NCBI RefSeq assembly: GCF_030124175.1
Contig: NZ_JASKMT010000005.1
Coordinates: 124,001-188,000 of the forward strand
DNA length: 64,000 nt
Direction: 5' to 3'
Source: Streptomyces sp. 549
GTDB lineage: Bacteria > Actinomycetota > Actinomycetes > Streptomycetales > Streptomycetaceae
The notes beneath the pieces are model-generated. The model made no database searches. It saw nothing but the letters and a program-made list of their open reading frames with translations, and was not told where the DNA came from. The translations under genes and the position numbers were made by a program. Each line of letters opens with the position of its first letter. The first letter of the stretch is position 1. Below are positions 30,284 to 37,058 of the stretch, piece by piece.

Positions 30284-30473
30284 GCGGTGCGACACGAACA
30301 CTACCGCATTCCGAACGCCCGCCGTGACCGGCCGATGCCCCCCGTCACCGTCACACAGGGTGACATCGGAGCCACGCCGACCGCCGCGAGCGCCGTTCAC
30401 CGGAACAGCCGTATACCGACATTCACCTATCGGCTGTACGAACGACATCGAGCCTCGCATATCCGTCAGAGGG

Positions 30474-30497
30474 GTTTACAACCGGCTGGTAGGTGGC
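30474..30497 (+). promoter_or_regulatory. Weak stress-sigma-like promoter before ssgB
   Basis: GTTT at 30474-30477 and GGTGGC at 30492-30497, 14 bases apart, loosely fit the GTTT-N14-16-GGGTAT pattern of SigB/SigH promoters. ssgB of S. coelicolor is known to depend on SigH. The -10 match is poor. A separate inverted repeat, ACAGCCG/CGGCTGT, lies at 30405-30437. Confidence 0.25.
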
Positions 30498-30558
30498 ATG
30501 TCGATTTCGCCGACGTGCGAATCCCCGAGCGCACACTGAGCGAAAGGCCATGGCGCTT

Positions 30559-30972
30559 ATGAACACCACGGTCAGCTGCGAGCTGCACCTGCGCCTCGTT
30601 GTATCGAGCGAGTCCTCACTGCCTGTTCCCGCGGGCCTGCGGTATGACACGGCCGATCCCTACGCCGTGCACGCCACCTTCCACACCGGTGCCGAGGAGA
30701 CGGTCGAGTGGGTTTTCGCCCGCGATCTCCTCGCCGAAGGGCTGCACCGCCCCACCGGCACCGGTGACGTCCGCGTCTGGCCCTCCCGAAGTCACGGGCA
30801 GGGCGTCGTCTGCATCGCCCTCAGCTCCCCGGAGGGCGAAGCGCTGCTGGAGGCCCCCGCGCGGGCTCTGGAGTCGTTCCTCAAGCGGACCGACGCCGCC
30901 GTACCCCCCGGCACCGAACACCGTCACTTCGACCTCGACACCGAGCTCTCCCACATCCTCGCGGAGAGCTGA
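30559..30972 (+). CDS. ssgB: Sporulation and cell-division protein SsgB
   Basis: Founding-type SsgA-like protein of sporulating actinomycetes. In Streptomyces SsgB recruits FtsZ to future sporulation septa with SsgA. The protein MNTTVSCELHLRLVVSSES...DTELSHILAES has 137 residues and appears near-identical to the S. coelicolor protein from memory, as expected for one of the most conserved morphogenetic proteins of the genus. ATG 30559 is chosen; ATG 30550 in the same frame would add three residues and is nearer the AAAGG at 30543. The 275-base upstream gap is relatively AT-rich, consistent with developmental control. Confidence 0.97.
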   Translation: MNTTVSCELHLRLVVSSESSLPVPAGLRYDTADPYAVHATFHTGAEETVEWVFARDLLAEGLHRPTGTGDVRVWPSRSHGQGVVCIALSSPEGEALLEAPARALESFLKRTDAAVPPGTEHRHFDLDTELSHILAES

Positions 30973-31100
30973 CACCTCACCGGGGCCACCCGCGCCGTCC
31001 GACTCGGGGCGACGGCTCGGGCCCGGTGACCGCCTGGCCGGACACGCACGCCGCTGCCGCGGAGCCACCACGGCAGCGGCGTCGCCGTGTCCGCACCGGC

Positions 31101-31106
31101 TAGAGT
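31101..31106 (+). promoter_or_regulatory. -10 box upstream of the CGNR zinc-finger gene
   Basis: TAGAGT, a common Streptomyces -10 form, 69 bases before the GTG start at 31176. No clear -35. Confidence 0.4.
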
Positions 31107-31175
31107 CTCTCCCCCAGCGGCATCCGCGACGTGATCCGCCGGGGAGCCGACCGACACACCGGCCAGGGAGCGACC

Positions 31176-31736
31176 GTGCTGATCAACCACGACACCCGGT
31201 GCGCGCTCGACAACGTGGTCGACCTGCTCAACACCTCGCCGGAGGAGGACACACCGGACGGGCTGAGCGACCTGGCGGCGCTGCGCGCCTACGTCGCCCG
31301 CAACAACGTGAGCGGCGTCGGCGAGCTGACCGAACGCGACCTGCGCGCGGTACGGGAGCTGCGCGGGCGGTTCGCCCGGGTGTTCGCCGCCGACGACACC
31401 CGCGCCGCGGCGGAGCTGGTGAACTCGCTGGTGGCGCGGGCCGGCACCACGCCGCAGCTCACCGACCACGACGGCTACGACTGGCACGTCCACTACTTCG
31501 CACCCGGCGCCTCGCTCGCCGACCACCTCGCGGCGGACGGCGGCATGGCCGTGGGCTTCCTCATCGTCGCCGGGGAGCTGGACCGTCTGCGGCGCTGCGC
31601 GGCCCCGGACTGCCGGAGGGCGTTCGTCGACCTCTCCCGCAACCGCTCCCGGCGCTACTGCGACAGCCGCACCTGCGGCAACCGGCTGCACGTCGCCGCC
31701 TACCGGGCCCGCCGGCGCCAAGCCGCGCGGGGCTGA
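31176..31736 (+). CDS. CGNR zinc finger protein (ABATE-like N-terminal domain)
   Basis: 186-residue protein with a helical N-terminal domain (ALDNVVDLLNTSPEE and LRAVRELRGRFARVF) and a C-terminal zinc finger of type C141-x4-C146 ... C162-x4-C167, ending in the name-giving CGNR (167-170) followed by a basic tail. Such proteins are predicted nucleic-acid-binding regulators related to stress response; targets are unknown. GTG start at 31176 (VLINHDTRCALD) with GGAG five bases upstream. Alone on the plus strand after ssgB and convergent with the next gene. Confidence 0.9.
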   Translation: MLINHDTRCALDNVVDLLNTSPEEDTPDGLSDLAALRAYVARNNVSGVGELTERDLRAVRELRGRFARVFAADDTRAAAELVNSLVARAGTTPQLTDHDGYDWHVHYFAPGASLADHLAADGGMAVGFLIVAGELDRLRRCAAPDCRRAFVDLSRNRSRRYCDSRTCGNRLHVAAYRARRRQAARG

Positions 31737-31750
31737 CGCACCGCACGCCG

Positions 31751-31939
31751 TCACAGCAGGTACAGGTCGTGGACGGCGGCGACCAGCAGCAGGGTGCCGA
31801 TGAAGGCCAGGAAGAGCATCAGCGGCGGCTGCGACAGGGCGAAGAGGCACCCGCGGGGCTCGTCCCGGGCATCACCCAGGTCGGTGGCCGGCGGATCGTA
31901 CGGAGGGTGCGGGGCGCGGTCCCCTGGCTGGTGCGGCAT
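31751..31939 (-). CDS. Small membrane protein, unknown function
   Basis: 62 residues: a hydrophilic Pro/Asp-rich half, then one C-terminal transmembrane helix (LMLFLAFIGTLLLVAAVHDL, about 40-59). A tail-anchored arrangement with nearly all residues in the cytoplasm is likely. Convergent with the CGNR gene, 14 bases apart, and 69 bases after the next minus-strand membrane gene. No family recognised. Confidence 0.7.
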   Translation of the reverse strand: MPHQPGDRAPHPPYDPPATDLGDARDEPRGCLFALSQPPLMLFLAFIGTLLLVAAVHDLYLL

Positions 31940-32008
31940 CTCGCCGCGATCATGGCGTACCGGGATAACACCCAGGGGCCCAATGGGGGAAAACGACCCC
32001 CGAGTTCA

Positions 32009-32491
32009 TCAGATCCCGTGCTTTTTCAGAATCGCCTCGATGTCGGAGAAGTCTTCTGCTCCACCGCCGGCACCCGCCTGCGGCGAGCCCTTCCCGGCGG
32101 ACCGCCCGGAGGCGACGGCGGGCGTGGCGGGGGCCGATCCGGCGGCCGGCCGCCGTACCCCGGCGGGCGCGGCGGCCCGGCTCTCGGTGCCGGCGCCGCC
32201 GGTGCTGCGGGCCTGGGCGAAGCGGGCGATCAGGTAGAGCACGACGGCCAGCGCGAGCACGGCGAAGCCGGCCCACACCGTCGGTTTGAGCACCAGGTCG
32301 GCGGCCCACGCCCCGATCGCGCGGATGATCCGCCCGCCCAGCCCCACCAGGCCGGCCATCGCCAGCCCGATGGGCAGCAGTGAGAAGGCGGCCAGGCGGG
32401 TGGCGGCGACGTAGCGGCGCCGGTAGGCCGTCAGGAACGAGACAGCCAGACCGGCTGCGGAGAGTGCGGCGCACACAGTCACGGTCAGCAT
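32009..32491 (-). CDS. Membrane protein with disordered tail, unknown function
   Basis: 160 residues. Three hydrophobic segments at about 2-20, 33-54 and 71-91, then a Gly/Ala/Pro/Ser-rich cytoplasmic-type linker and the end EDFSDIEAILKKHGI, whose acidic-amphipathic pattern looks like a short binding helix. ATG start at 32491 with GGAGG nearby. Divergent from the DsbA-like gene. Conserved near ssgB in streptomycetes as far as I recall, but function unknown. Confidence 0.82.
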   Translation of the reverse strand: MLTVTVCAALSAAGLAVSFLTAYRRRYVAATRLAAFSLLPIGLAMAGLVGLGGRIIRAIGAWAADLVLKPTVWAGFAVLALAVVLYLIARFAQARSTGGAGTESRAAAPAGVRRPAAGSAPATPAVASGRSAGKGSPQAGAGGGAEDFSDIEAILKKHGI

Positions 32492-32661
32492 GCCTCCATC
32501 CTGCCTCCTCGCCGTCCTTCCATGCCACGCCCGAACGAAAGTTCAGGGACATCTCGGGGTGAATGCCCGCGCCTCCGGCGTTCCGTCCCCGTCGTTCCCC
32601 GCCCGGGGGTGCGGGAAGAGCAGCGGCCGGGAGGTCCGGCCTACGCGCGGTGGGGCCCTGC

Positions 32662-32667
32662 CAGACT
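32662..32667 (+). promoter_or_regulatory. -10 box giving a leaderless DsbA-like transcript
   Basis: CAGACT ends 6 bases before the ATG at 32674, and no ribosome-binding site is present. This is the spacing of leaderless Streptomyces genes. Confidence 0.4.
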
Positions 32668-32673
32668 GTCGCC

Positions 32674-33183
32674 ATGAGCGACGCACCCGCCCCCCGTCCC
32701 GTTCTCGACGTCTTCTTCGACCTGCAGTGCCCCGACTGCCACGCCGCCCAGGAGGACCTGCGGCTGCTGCGGGAGCGCTACCCGGACTCGCTGGAGATCC
32801 GGATCCGCCACTTCCCGCTGGCCAAGCACCGGCACGCCTACGCGGCGGCGCAGGCCGCGGAGGAGGCGTGGGCGCAGGGCCGGGGCGAGGAGTACACCGC
32901 GGCGCTCCTGGAACTGACGGCGGAGCTGGGCGCGCGGGGCGAGGCGGTGCTGGTGGAGGTGGCCAAGCGGGTCGGGATGGACAGCGACGAGGTGGAGACC
33001 GCGCTGATCGACGGCCGCCATCTGCTGGCGGTGGACGCAGACCAGGCCGAGGGCCAGGCGCTGGGCGTACACGGCACACCCACCTACCTGATCGACGGGC
33101 AGGTGCTCGACGGCTCCCGCAGCCAGGACGGGCTGCGGGAGAAGATCGAGCAGGTCGTCAACCGGCTGCCGGCCGACGGCTGA
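32674..33183 (+). CDS. DsbA-like thioredoxin-fold protein
   Basis: 169-residue cytoplasmic protein (no signal peptide) of the DsbA/2-hydroxychromene isomerase fold with the redox motif C19-PD-C22 (FDLQCPDCHAAQ) and the cis-proline loop GVHGTPTYLIDG. It probably acts as a thiol-disulfide oxidoreductase; partner proteins are not evident nearby. The ATG at 32674 seems leaderless. The last seven codons (RLPADG and stop) are duplicated as a 21-base direct repeat 33 bases downstream. Confidence 0.9.
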   Translation: MSDAPAPRPVLDVFFDLQCPDCHAAQEDLRLLRERYPDSLEIRIRHFPLAKHRHAYAAAQAAEEAWAQGRGEEYTAALLELTAELGARGEAVLVEVAKRVGMDSDEVETALIDGRHLLAVDADQAEGQALGVHGTPTYLIDGQVLDGSRSQDGLREKIEQVVNRLPADG

Positions 33184-33216
33184 CCGGTTGCGGCGCGGCT
33201 GCCGGCCGACGGCTGA
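33163..33216 (+). repeat. Direct repeat of the DsbA-like gene 3' end
   Basis: The 21-base CGGCTGCCGGCCGACGGCTGA occurs at 33163-33183 (gene end including stop) and again at 33196-33216, period 33, so the second stop is in the same frame. Confidence 0.8.
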
Positions 33217-33237
33217 GCGGGCCCGGCGGCGCACTCC

Positions 33238-34068
33238 TCACAGCGACTTGCACAGGTGCCGGGACCGGGTCCGGTAGCCGAGCGAGGTGTACAGGCGCAG
33301 CGCCGGAGTGTTGCCGGCGAACACGTTGAGGCCGATCTGCCGGGCCCCGGCGGCCAGCGCCTCCCGCTCGGCCAGGCCCATCAGCACCCGGCCGTGACCC
33401 TGCCGGCGGTGGCGCTCGGGCACACCGACGTCGAAGACGTACGCACCCGAGCGGCCGGACGTCGGCAGCGCCACCCACAGGGTGCCCACGTCGGCACCGG
33501 CATGGCTGAGCACCCGCAGGGCGGTGCCGCGGGTCGACGCGCCGTCCGGCAGGCGGGTGGCGTGGTCGGCCTCCGCCTTGGCGGTGGCGGCCCCGGGCGC
33601 CAGGCCGCGGTCGGCCCACACTCTTGCGTGCACGGGTACGGCCGCGGCGTGCCAGCGGGCGAAGTCCGCGTCGTCCATCGACCGCGCCCGGTAGCCGGGC
33701 GGCAGGTCCGGTGGCGGCGGGAGAAGGTCCTTGGCCATGGTGCTGCTGCGCTCGACGTAGCCCAGTGCGGTCGCCAGGCCCAGCGCGGCGTCGGCCGCGT
33801 CGGGCACCTCCACCTCGATCTGCCGGCAGCCCCAGCCGCGCAGCACCTCCTCCGCCGCCAGTGCCGCCACCGTGGCGCGGCCCCGGCGCCGGTCGGGCTG
33901 CTCGACGCTCAGGTCCTCGATGCGCCCCAGCCGCAGGCCGAGCGGCGACCCCGCGGCAAGGCGCACCGAGCCGACGGGGCGGCTGTTGACCATGATGTCG
34001 AAGCGGCGCGCCCGGGCACCGTCCGGCGTGCTCGCCTCGGGTCCTGCGGGTCGCAGAGTGGTCGTCAT
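33238..34068 (-). CDS. Tandem GNAT-domain acetyltransferase
   Basis: 276 residues with two N-acetyltransferase folds. The N-terminal half has the acetyl-CoA loop-like RRRGRATVAALAAEEVLRGW and ALGLATALGYVERS. The C-terminal half has the clearer site VPERHRRQGHGRVLMGLAE and ALRLYTSLGYRTRS. Tandem GNATs of this mycothiol-synthase-like layout are frequent in streptomycetes, but substrate is unknown. ATG start 34068. Convergent with the DsbA-like gene. Confidence 0.9.
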   Translation of the reverse strand: MTTTLRPAGPEASTPDGARARRFDIMVNSRPVGSVRLAAGSPLGLRLGRIEDLSVEQPDRRRGRATVAALAAEEVLRGWGCRQIEVEVPDAADAALGLATALGYVERSSTMAKDLLPPPPDLPPGYRARSMDDADFARWHAAAVPVHARVWADRGLAPGAATAKAEADHATRLPDGASTRGTALRVLSHAGADVGTLWVALPTSGRSGAYVFDVGVPERHRRQGHGRVLMGLAEREALAAGARQIGLNVFAGNTPALRLYTSLGYRTRSRHLCKSL

Positions 34069-34143
34069 CGCCTCATCCCTACCCCGGGAGTCGCCGCGCC
34101 ACGTCTGCGGCGCCGGCCGGATCGTGCGCGTTCCGGCCGTCCG

Positions 34144-34968
34144 TCAGGGGTCGAGGTCGGATGCGGCGCGCTCGGCGAACACCCGCATCGCCTTGGCAGT
34201 GACCGGGCCGGGCACCTCCGGTAGCTCCCGGCTGTCGACGCGGTGGACGGCCTGGACGTCGCGCAGGCTGGAGGTCAGGAATACCTCCTCGGCACGGTCG
34301 AGCACGTCCATGGGCAGCTCGGTCTCCACGGCCCCCGTCCACTCGGCGACCAGCGCCCTGGTGATACCGGCCAGGCATCCGGACGCCACCGGCGGGGTGC
34401 ACAGCCGGCCGTCGAGCACCACGAACACGTTGGAGCCGGTGCCCTCGCACAGCCGGCCGGAGGTGTTGGAGAGCAGGGCCTCGCTCGCACCCTGCTCCCT
34501 CGCCCGGGCCAGGGCGACGACGTTCTCCGCGTAGGAGGTGGTCTTCAGCCCCACGAGCGCGCCGCGCTCGTTGCGGGTCCACGGCACGGTGACGACAGCC
34601 GTGGTGTCGGGGCGAGGGCTCGCCGCGCCCAGCGCGACGACCAGGGTCGGGGGTGCGTCACCGCGGTCCGAGCCGAGCGGCGACACGCCGCCGGTGAAGG
34701 TGACGCGAAGCCGCCCGAGCGGCACCGGGTGGGCGTCGAGGACCGCGGCGCAGGCCCGGCGCACCTCGTCGATGTCGGGCGCGGGCAGGCCCAGGCCGCG
34801 GGCGGACGCGGCCAGCCGGTCGAGGTGGCGGGTCAGCGCGAACGGCCTGCCGTGCACGGCCTTGACCGTCTCGAAGACACCGTCGCCCACGGTGAGTCCG
34901 TGGTCGAGCACCGAGACGCGGGCGGTGCCCGGATCGTGCAGTCGGCCGTCCATCCAGATCACCGTCAC
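34144..34968 (-). CDS. pabC: Aminodeoxychorismate lyase / class IV aminotransferase
   Basis: PLP-dependent fold-type IV enzyme. Next to pabB its likely role is release of p-aminobenzoate and pyruvate from aminodeoxychorismate. Catalytic Lys K142 in VGLKTTSYAENV; other blocks are HGLTVGDGVFETVKA, SEALLSNTSGRLCEGTGSNV and FLTSSLRDVQAV. GTG start at 34968 overlaps the pabB stop by four bases (GTGA), with GGGAGG eight bases upstream. Length 274 residues. A branched-chain aminotransferase role cannot be excluded, but context favours PabC. Confidence 0.88.
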   Translation of the reverse strand: MTVIWMDGRLHDPGTARVSVLDHGLTVGDGVFETVKAVHGRPFALTRHLDRLAASARGLGLPAPDIDEVRRACAAVLDAHPVPLGRLRVTFTGGVSPLGSDRGDAPPTLVVALGAASPRPDTTAVVTVPWTRNERGALVGLKTTSYAENVVALARAREQGASEALLSNTSGRLCEGTGSNVFVVLDGRLCTPPVASGCLAGITRALVAEWTGAVETELPMDVLDRAEEVFLTSSLRDVQAVHRVDSRELPEVPGPVTAKAMRVFAERAASDLDP

Positions 34969-36035
34969 GTGTGCCGCCTCCCGGTAGTGCTCCGCGCGTA
35001 CTCCCCCGACGCTACCCGCAGCAGCCGCTCGGCCTTGAGCTCCGTCTCCGCCCACTCGCGGTGCGGCTCGGAGCCCCAGGTGATGCCGGCCCCGGTGCCG
35101 AACCGCAGTTGCGGGCCGCCCGGCGCCGTCCGGTCTATCCAGAACGTGCGGATGCCGACGGCGAGCCGGCCGGTGCCGCGGTCGGCGTCCACCCAGCCCA
35201 CTCCCCCGCAGTACGGGCCGCGCGGCGCCGTCTCCAGCGCGTCGATGATGCGCAGCGCGCTGGACTTGGGCGCGCCGGTGACCGATCCGGGCGGGAACGT
35301 CGCGGCGAACAGTTCGGCCCAGCCCGCGCCGGGCGCGAGTTCGCCGCGTACGGAGGACACCAGGTGGACCAGCCCCGGGTGCGGCTCGACCTCGCAGAGC
35401 CGGGGGACAGTGACGCTGCCGGGGGTGCACACGCGGCCCAGGTCGTTGCGGACCAGGTCGACGATCATCACGTTCTCGGCGTGGTCCTTCGGCAGCAGGT
35501 CCGCCTCGGTGCGTCCGGTGCCCTTGATGGGGCCGGACTCCACGGTGCGTCCGCCGCGCCGCAGGTACAGCTCGGGTGAGGCGGTGGCGACCTCCACTCC
35601 ATGGCCGGGCAGCCGCACGGTGCCGGAGTAGGGAGCGGGGTTGCCGCCGGCCAGCAGGGCGGCGAGTTCGTCGACGTCGGCGGTGTCCGGTTCCGGCAGG
35701 CGGGCGCTGAGGACGCGGCAGAGATTGGCCTGGTAGACGTCGCCGGCGGCGATGTGCTCGCGGATCCGCCGCACTCCCGCCTCGTACCCGGCCCGGTCCA
35801 GCGAGGAGGTCCAGTCGTGCGCGGCGGGGCCCCGCCAGTGGTCACCCGCCGAGGGTGAACGCCGCTCCCCGACGGTCCTGACGTCGCCGAACCGGGCGCA
35901 GACCGTGCCGCCTTCGAAGTCGGCGACCACCGCCCACCAGCCCTTGGAGTCCAGGGCTGCGGGGTCGCGGGTGACGTCCCGCAGGTCGGAGGCGAGGAGG
36001 CCGCCGAAGCGGGCGAGGGGAGCCTGATCGAGCAC
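34965..36035 (-). CDS. pabB: Aminodeoxychorismate synthase component I
   Basis: Chorismate-using enzyme that adds ammonia to chorismate for p-aminobenzoate and folate synthesis. C-terminal chorismate-binding motifs are intact: IVDLVRNDLGRVC, FPPGSVTGAPKSSALRIID, GVGWVDADRGTG, and the PIKGT signature. No glutaminase domain (PabA) is fused. The start is taken as GTG 36035 (VLDQAPLARFGG), seven bases after a TAGACT -10 box, i.e. leaderless; TTG 36068 would add eleven residues. Length 356 residues. Confidence 0.92.
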   Translation of the reverse strand: MLDQAPLARFGGLLASDLRDVTRDPAALDSKGWWAVVADFEGGTVCARFGDVRTVGERRSPSAGDHWRGPAAHDWTSSLDRAGYEAGVRRIREHIAAGDVYQANLCRVLSARLPEPDTADVDELAALLAGGNPAPYSGTVRLPGHGVEVATASPELYLRRGGRTVESGPIKGTGRTEADLLPKDHAENVMIVDLVRNDLGRVCTPGSVTVPRLCEVEPHPGLVHLVSSVRGELAPGAGWAELFAATFPPGSVTGAPKSSALRIIDALETAPRGPYCGGVGWVDADRGTGRLAVGIRTFWIDRTAPGGPQLRFGTGAGITWGSEPHREWAETELKAERLLRVASGEYARSTTGRRHT

Positions 36036-36042
36036 GGTTTCG

Positions 36043-36048
36043 AGTCTA
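36043..36048 (-). promoter_or_regulatory. -10 box for leaderless pabB
   Basis: TAGACT on the minus strand, 7 bases before the GTG start; a TTGTTG stretch lies at 36063-36068 but at sub-optimal spacing. Confidence 0.5.
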
Positions 36049-36074
36049 TGGGGGGCGCCCCGCAACAACGGAAT

Positions 36075-36102
36075 TTGAGCTGGCCCGGGAATCCGCTAAA
36101 GT
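36075..36102 (+). promoter_or_regulatory. Promoter of the tRNA operon
   Basis: TTGAGC (36075-36080), 16 bases, TAAAGT (36097-36102), 46 bases before tRNA-Gly. Divergent from the pabB promoter. Confidence 0.6.
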
Positions 36103-36148
36103 TCAACACGTCGCCGGGCCGTGCAAGCGGGCCCGGGAAACGGCACCT

Positions 36149-36221
36149 GCGGACGTGGCTCAGCTGGTAGAGCATCACCTTGCCAAGGTGAGGGTCGCGA
36201 GTTCGAATCTCGTCGTCCGCT
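36149..36221 (+). tRNA. tRNA-Gly(GCC)
   Basis: 73 bases: acceptor GCGGACG/CGTCCGC, anticodon loop TTGCCAA (anticodon GCC), T-loop TTCGAAT, discriminator T. First gene of a five-tRNA operon. Confidence 0.97.
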
Positions 36222-36256
36222 CGAGAACAGGGGATCTTCCCGACCCCCGCACTCCT

Positions 36257-36327
36257 GGTGGAGTGGCCGAGAGGCGAGGCAACGGCCTGCAAAGCCGTCT
36301 ACACGGGTTCAAATCCCGTCTCCACCT
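36257..36327 (+). tRNA. tRNA-Cys(GCA)
   Basis: 71 bases: acceptor GGTGGAG/CTCCACC, anticodon loop CTGCAAA (anticodon GCA), T-loop TTCAAAT, discriminator T. Only 4 bases separate it from the next tRNA. Confidence 0.97.
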
Positions 36328-36331
36328 CCAT

Positions 36332-36403
36332 GGACGATTAGCTCAGCGGGAGAGCGCTTCCCTGACACGGAAGAGGTCACTGGTTCAATCCCAGTATCGT
36401 CCA
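36332..36403 (+). tRNA. tRNA-Val(GAC), copy 1
   Basis: 72 bases: acceptor GGACGAT/ATCGTCC, anticodon stem CTTCC/GGAAG with loop CTGACAC (anticodon GAC), T-loop TTCAATC, discriminator A. Same sequence as copy 3 at 36526. Confidence 0.97.
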
Positions 36404-36423
36404 CTGGCCCGCGAGGGCCGCCC

Positions 36424-36495
36424 GCGCGATTAGCTCAGCGGGAGAGCGCTTCCCTGACACGGAAGAGGTCACTGGTTCAATCCCAGTATCGCGCA
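36424..36495 (+). tRNA. tRNA-Val(GAC), copy 2 with altered acceptor stem
   Basis: Body identical to copies 1 and 3, but the acceptor stem is GCGCGAT/ATCGCGC. Pairs 2:71 and 3:70 change from G-C and A-T to C-G and G-C, so pairing is kept. Discriminator A. It is expected to be functional. Confidence 0.95.
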
Positions 36496-36525
36496 CGCAC
36501 GCCCGGTCACCGATGGTGACCGAAC

Positions 36526-36597
36526 GGACGATTAGCTCAGCGGGAGAGCGCTTCCCTGACACGGAAGAGGTCACTGGTTCAATCCCAGTATCGTCCA
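36526..36597 (+). tRNA. tRNA-Val(GAC), copy 3
   Basis: Identical to copy 1. A perfect 7-bp hairpin (GGTCACC gat GGTGACC, 36505-36521) in the spacer before it may guide processing. Last tRNA of the operon. Confidence 0.97.
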
Positions 36598-36605
36598 CAC
36601 CTCAC

Positions 36606-36641
36606 GCAGGAGCCCCCGGCCGGTCGGCCGGGGGCTCCTGC
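36606..36641. terminator. Very strong terminator closing the tRNA operon
   Basis: A 17-bp perfect stem starting GCAGGAGCCCCCGGCCG (36606-36622) with its complement at 36625-36641. It sits 9 bases after the last tRNA and 19 bases past the stop of the convergent zinc-ribbon gene, so it can serve both. Confidence 0.9.
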
Positions 36642-36659
36642 GGTGTGTGCGGCTACGGG

Positions 36660-37007
36660 CTACGAGGAGAACAGCATGCGGCCGAAGCCCTTCTTGTGCC
36701 GGTAGCCGCCGCGGCCGTGGTGCGGCGCTCCCCAGGCGGGCGCCGCCGGGTAGGGCTGCGCGGCGGGGTAGGGCTGCGCCACGGGGTGGGCCTGGGCCGG
36801 GTAGGGCTGGGCGCCGGGGTGCGGCTGCGCCGGCGGCGGGGCGGGCTGGGCGGGCGGCGCCTGCTGGTTCCACTGGGACTCCAGGCTGGTCAGCGCCTCC
36901 AGCTCACCGTAGTCGAGGAAGATCCCCCGGCAGCCGCTGCACTGCTCGATCTGCACCCCGCCGCGGTTGTACGTCTGCATCGGCGCCCGGCACTTGGGAC
37001 ACTGCAT
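36660..37007 (-). CDS. Zinc-ribbon (TFIIB-type) protein with QPYP-rich tail
   Basis: 115 residues. The N-terminal zinc ribbon has C3-x2-C6 and C23-x2-C26 (MQCPKC and QCSGCRGIFLDYGELE), the small zf-TFIIB-like domain. Residues 48-90 are repetitive Gln/Pro/Ala/Tyr (QPYPAQAHP, QPYPAAQPYPAA), followed by a basic, Gly/His/Arg-rich end (HHGRGGYRHKKGFGRM). Probably cytoplasmic; function unknown, possibly nucleic-acid or protein binding. ATG start 37007. Confidence 0.88.
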   Translation of the reverse strand: MQCPKCRAPMQTYNRGGVQIEQCSGCRGIFLDYGELEALTSLESQWNQQAPPAQPAPPPAQPHPGAQPYPAQAHPVAQPYPAAQPYPAAPAWGAPHHGRGGYRHKKGFGRMLFSS

Positions 37008-37058
37008 CGTCGGCTTCTCCTCGCGGGAACGGACCGGCCCCTCCGGCCCGCGACCAGA

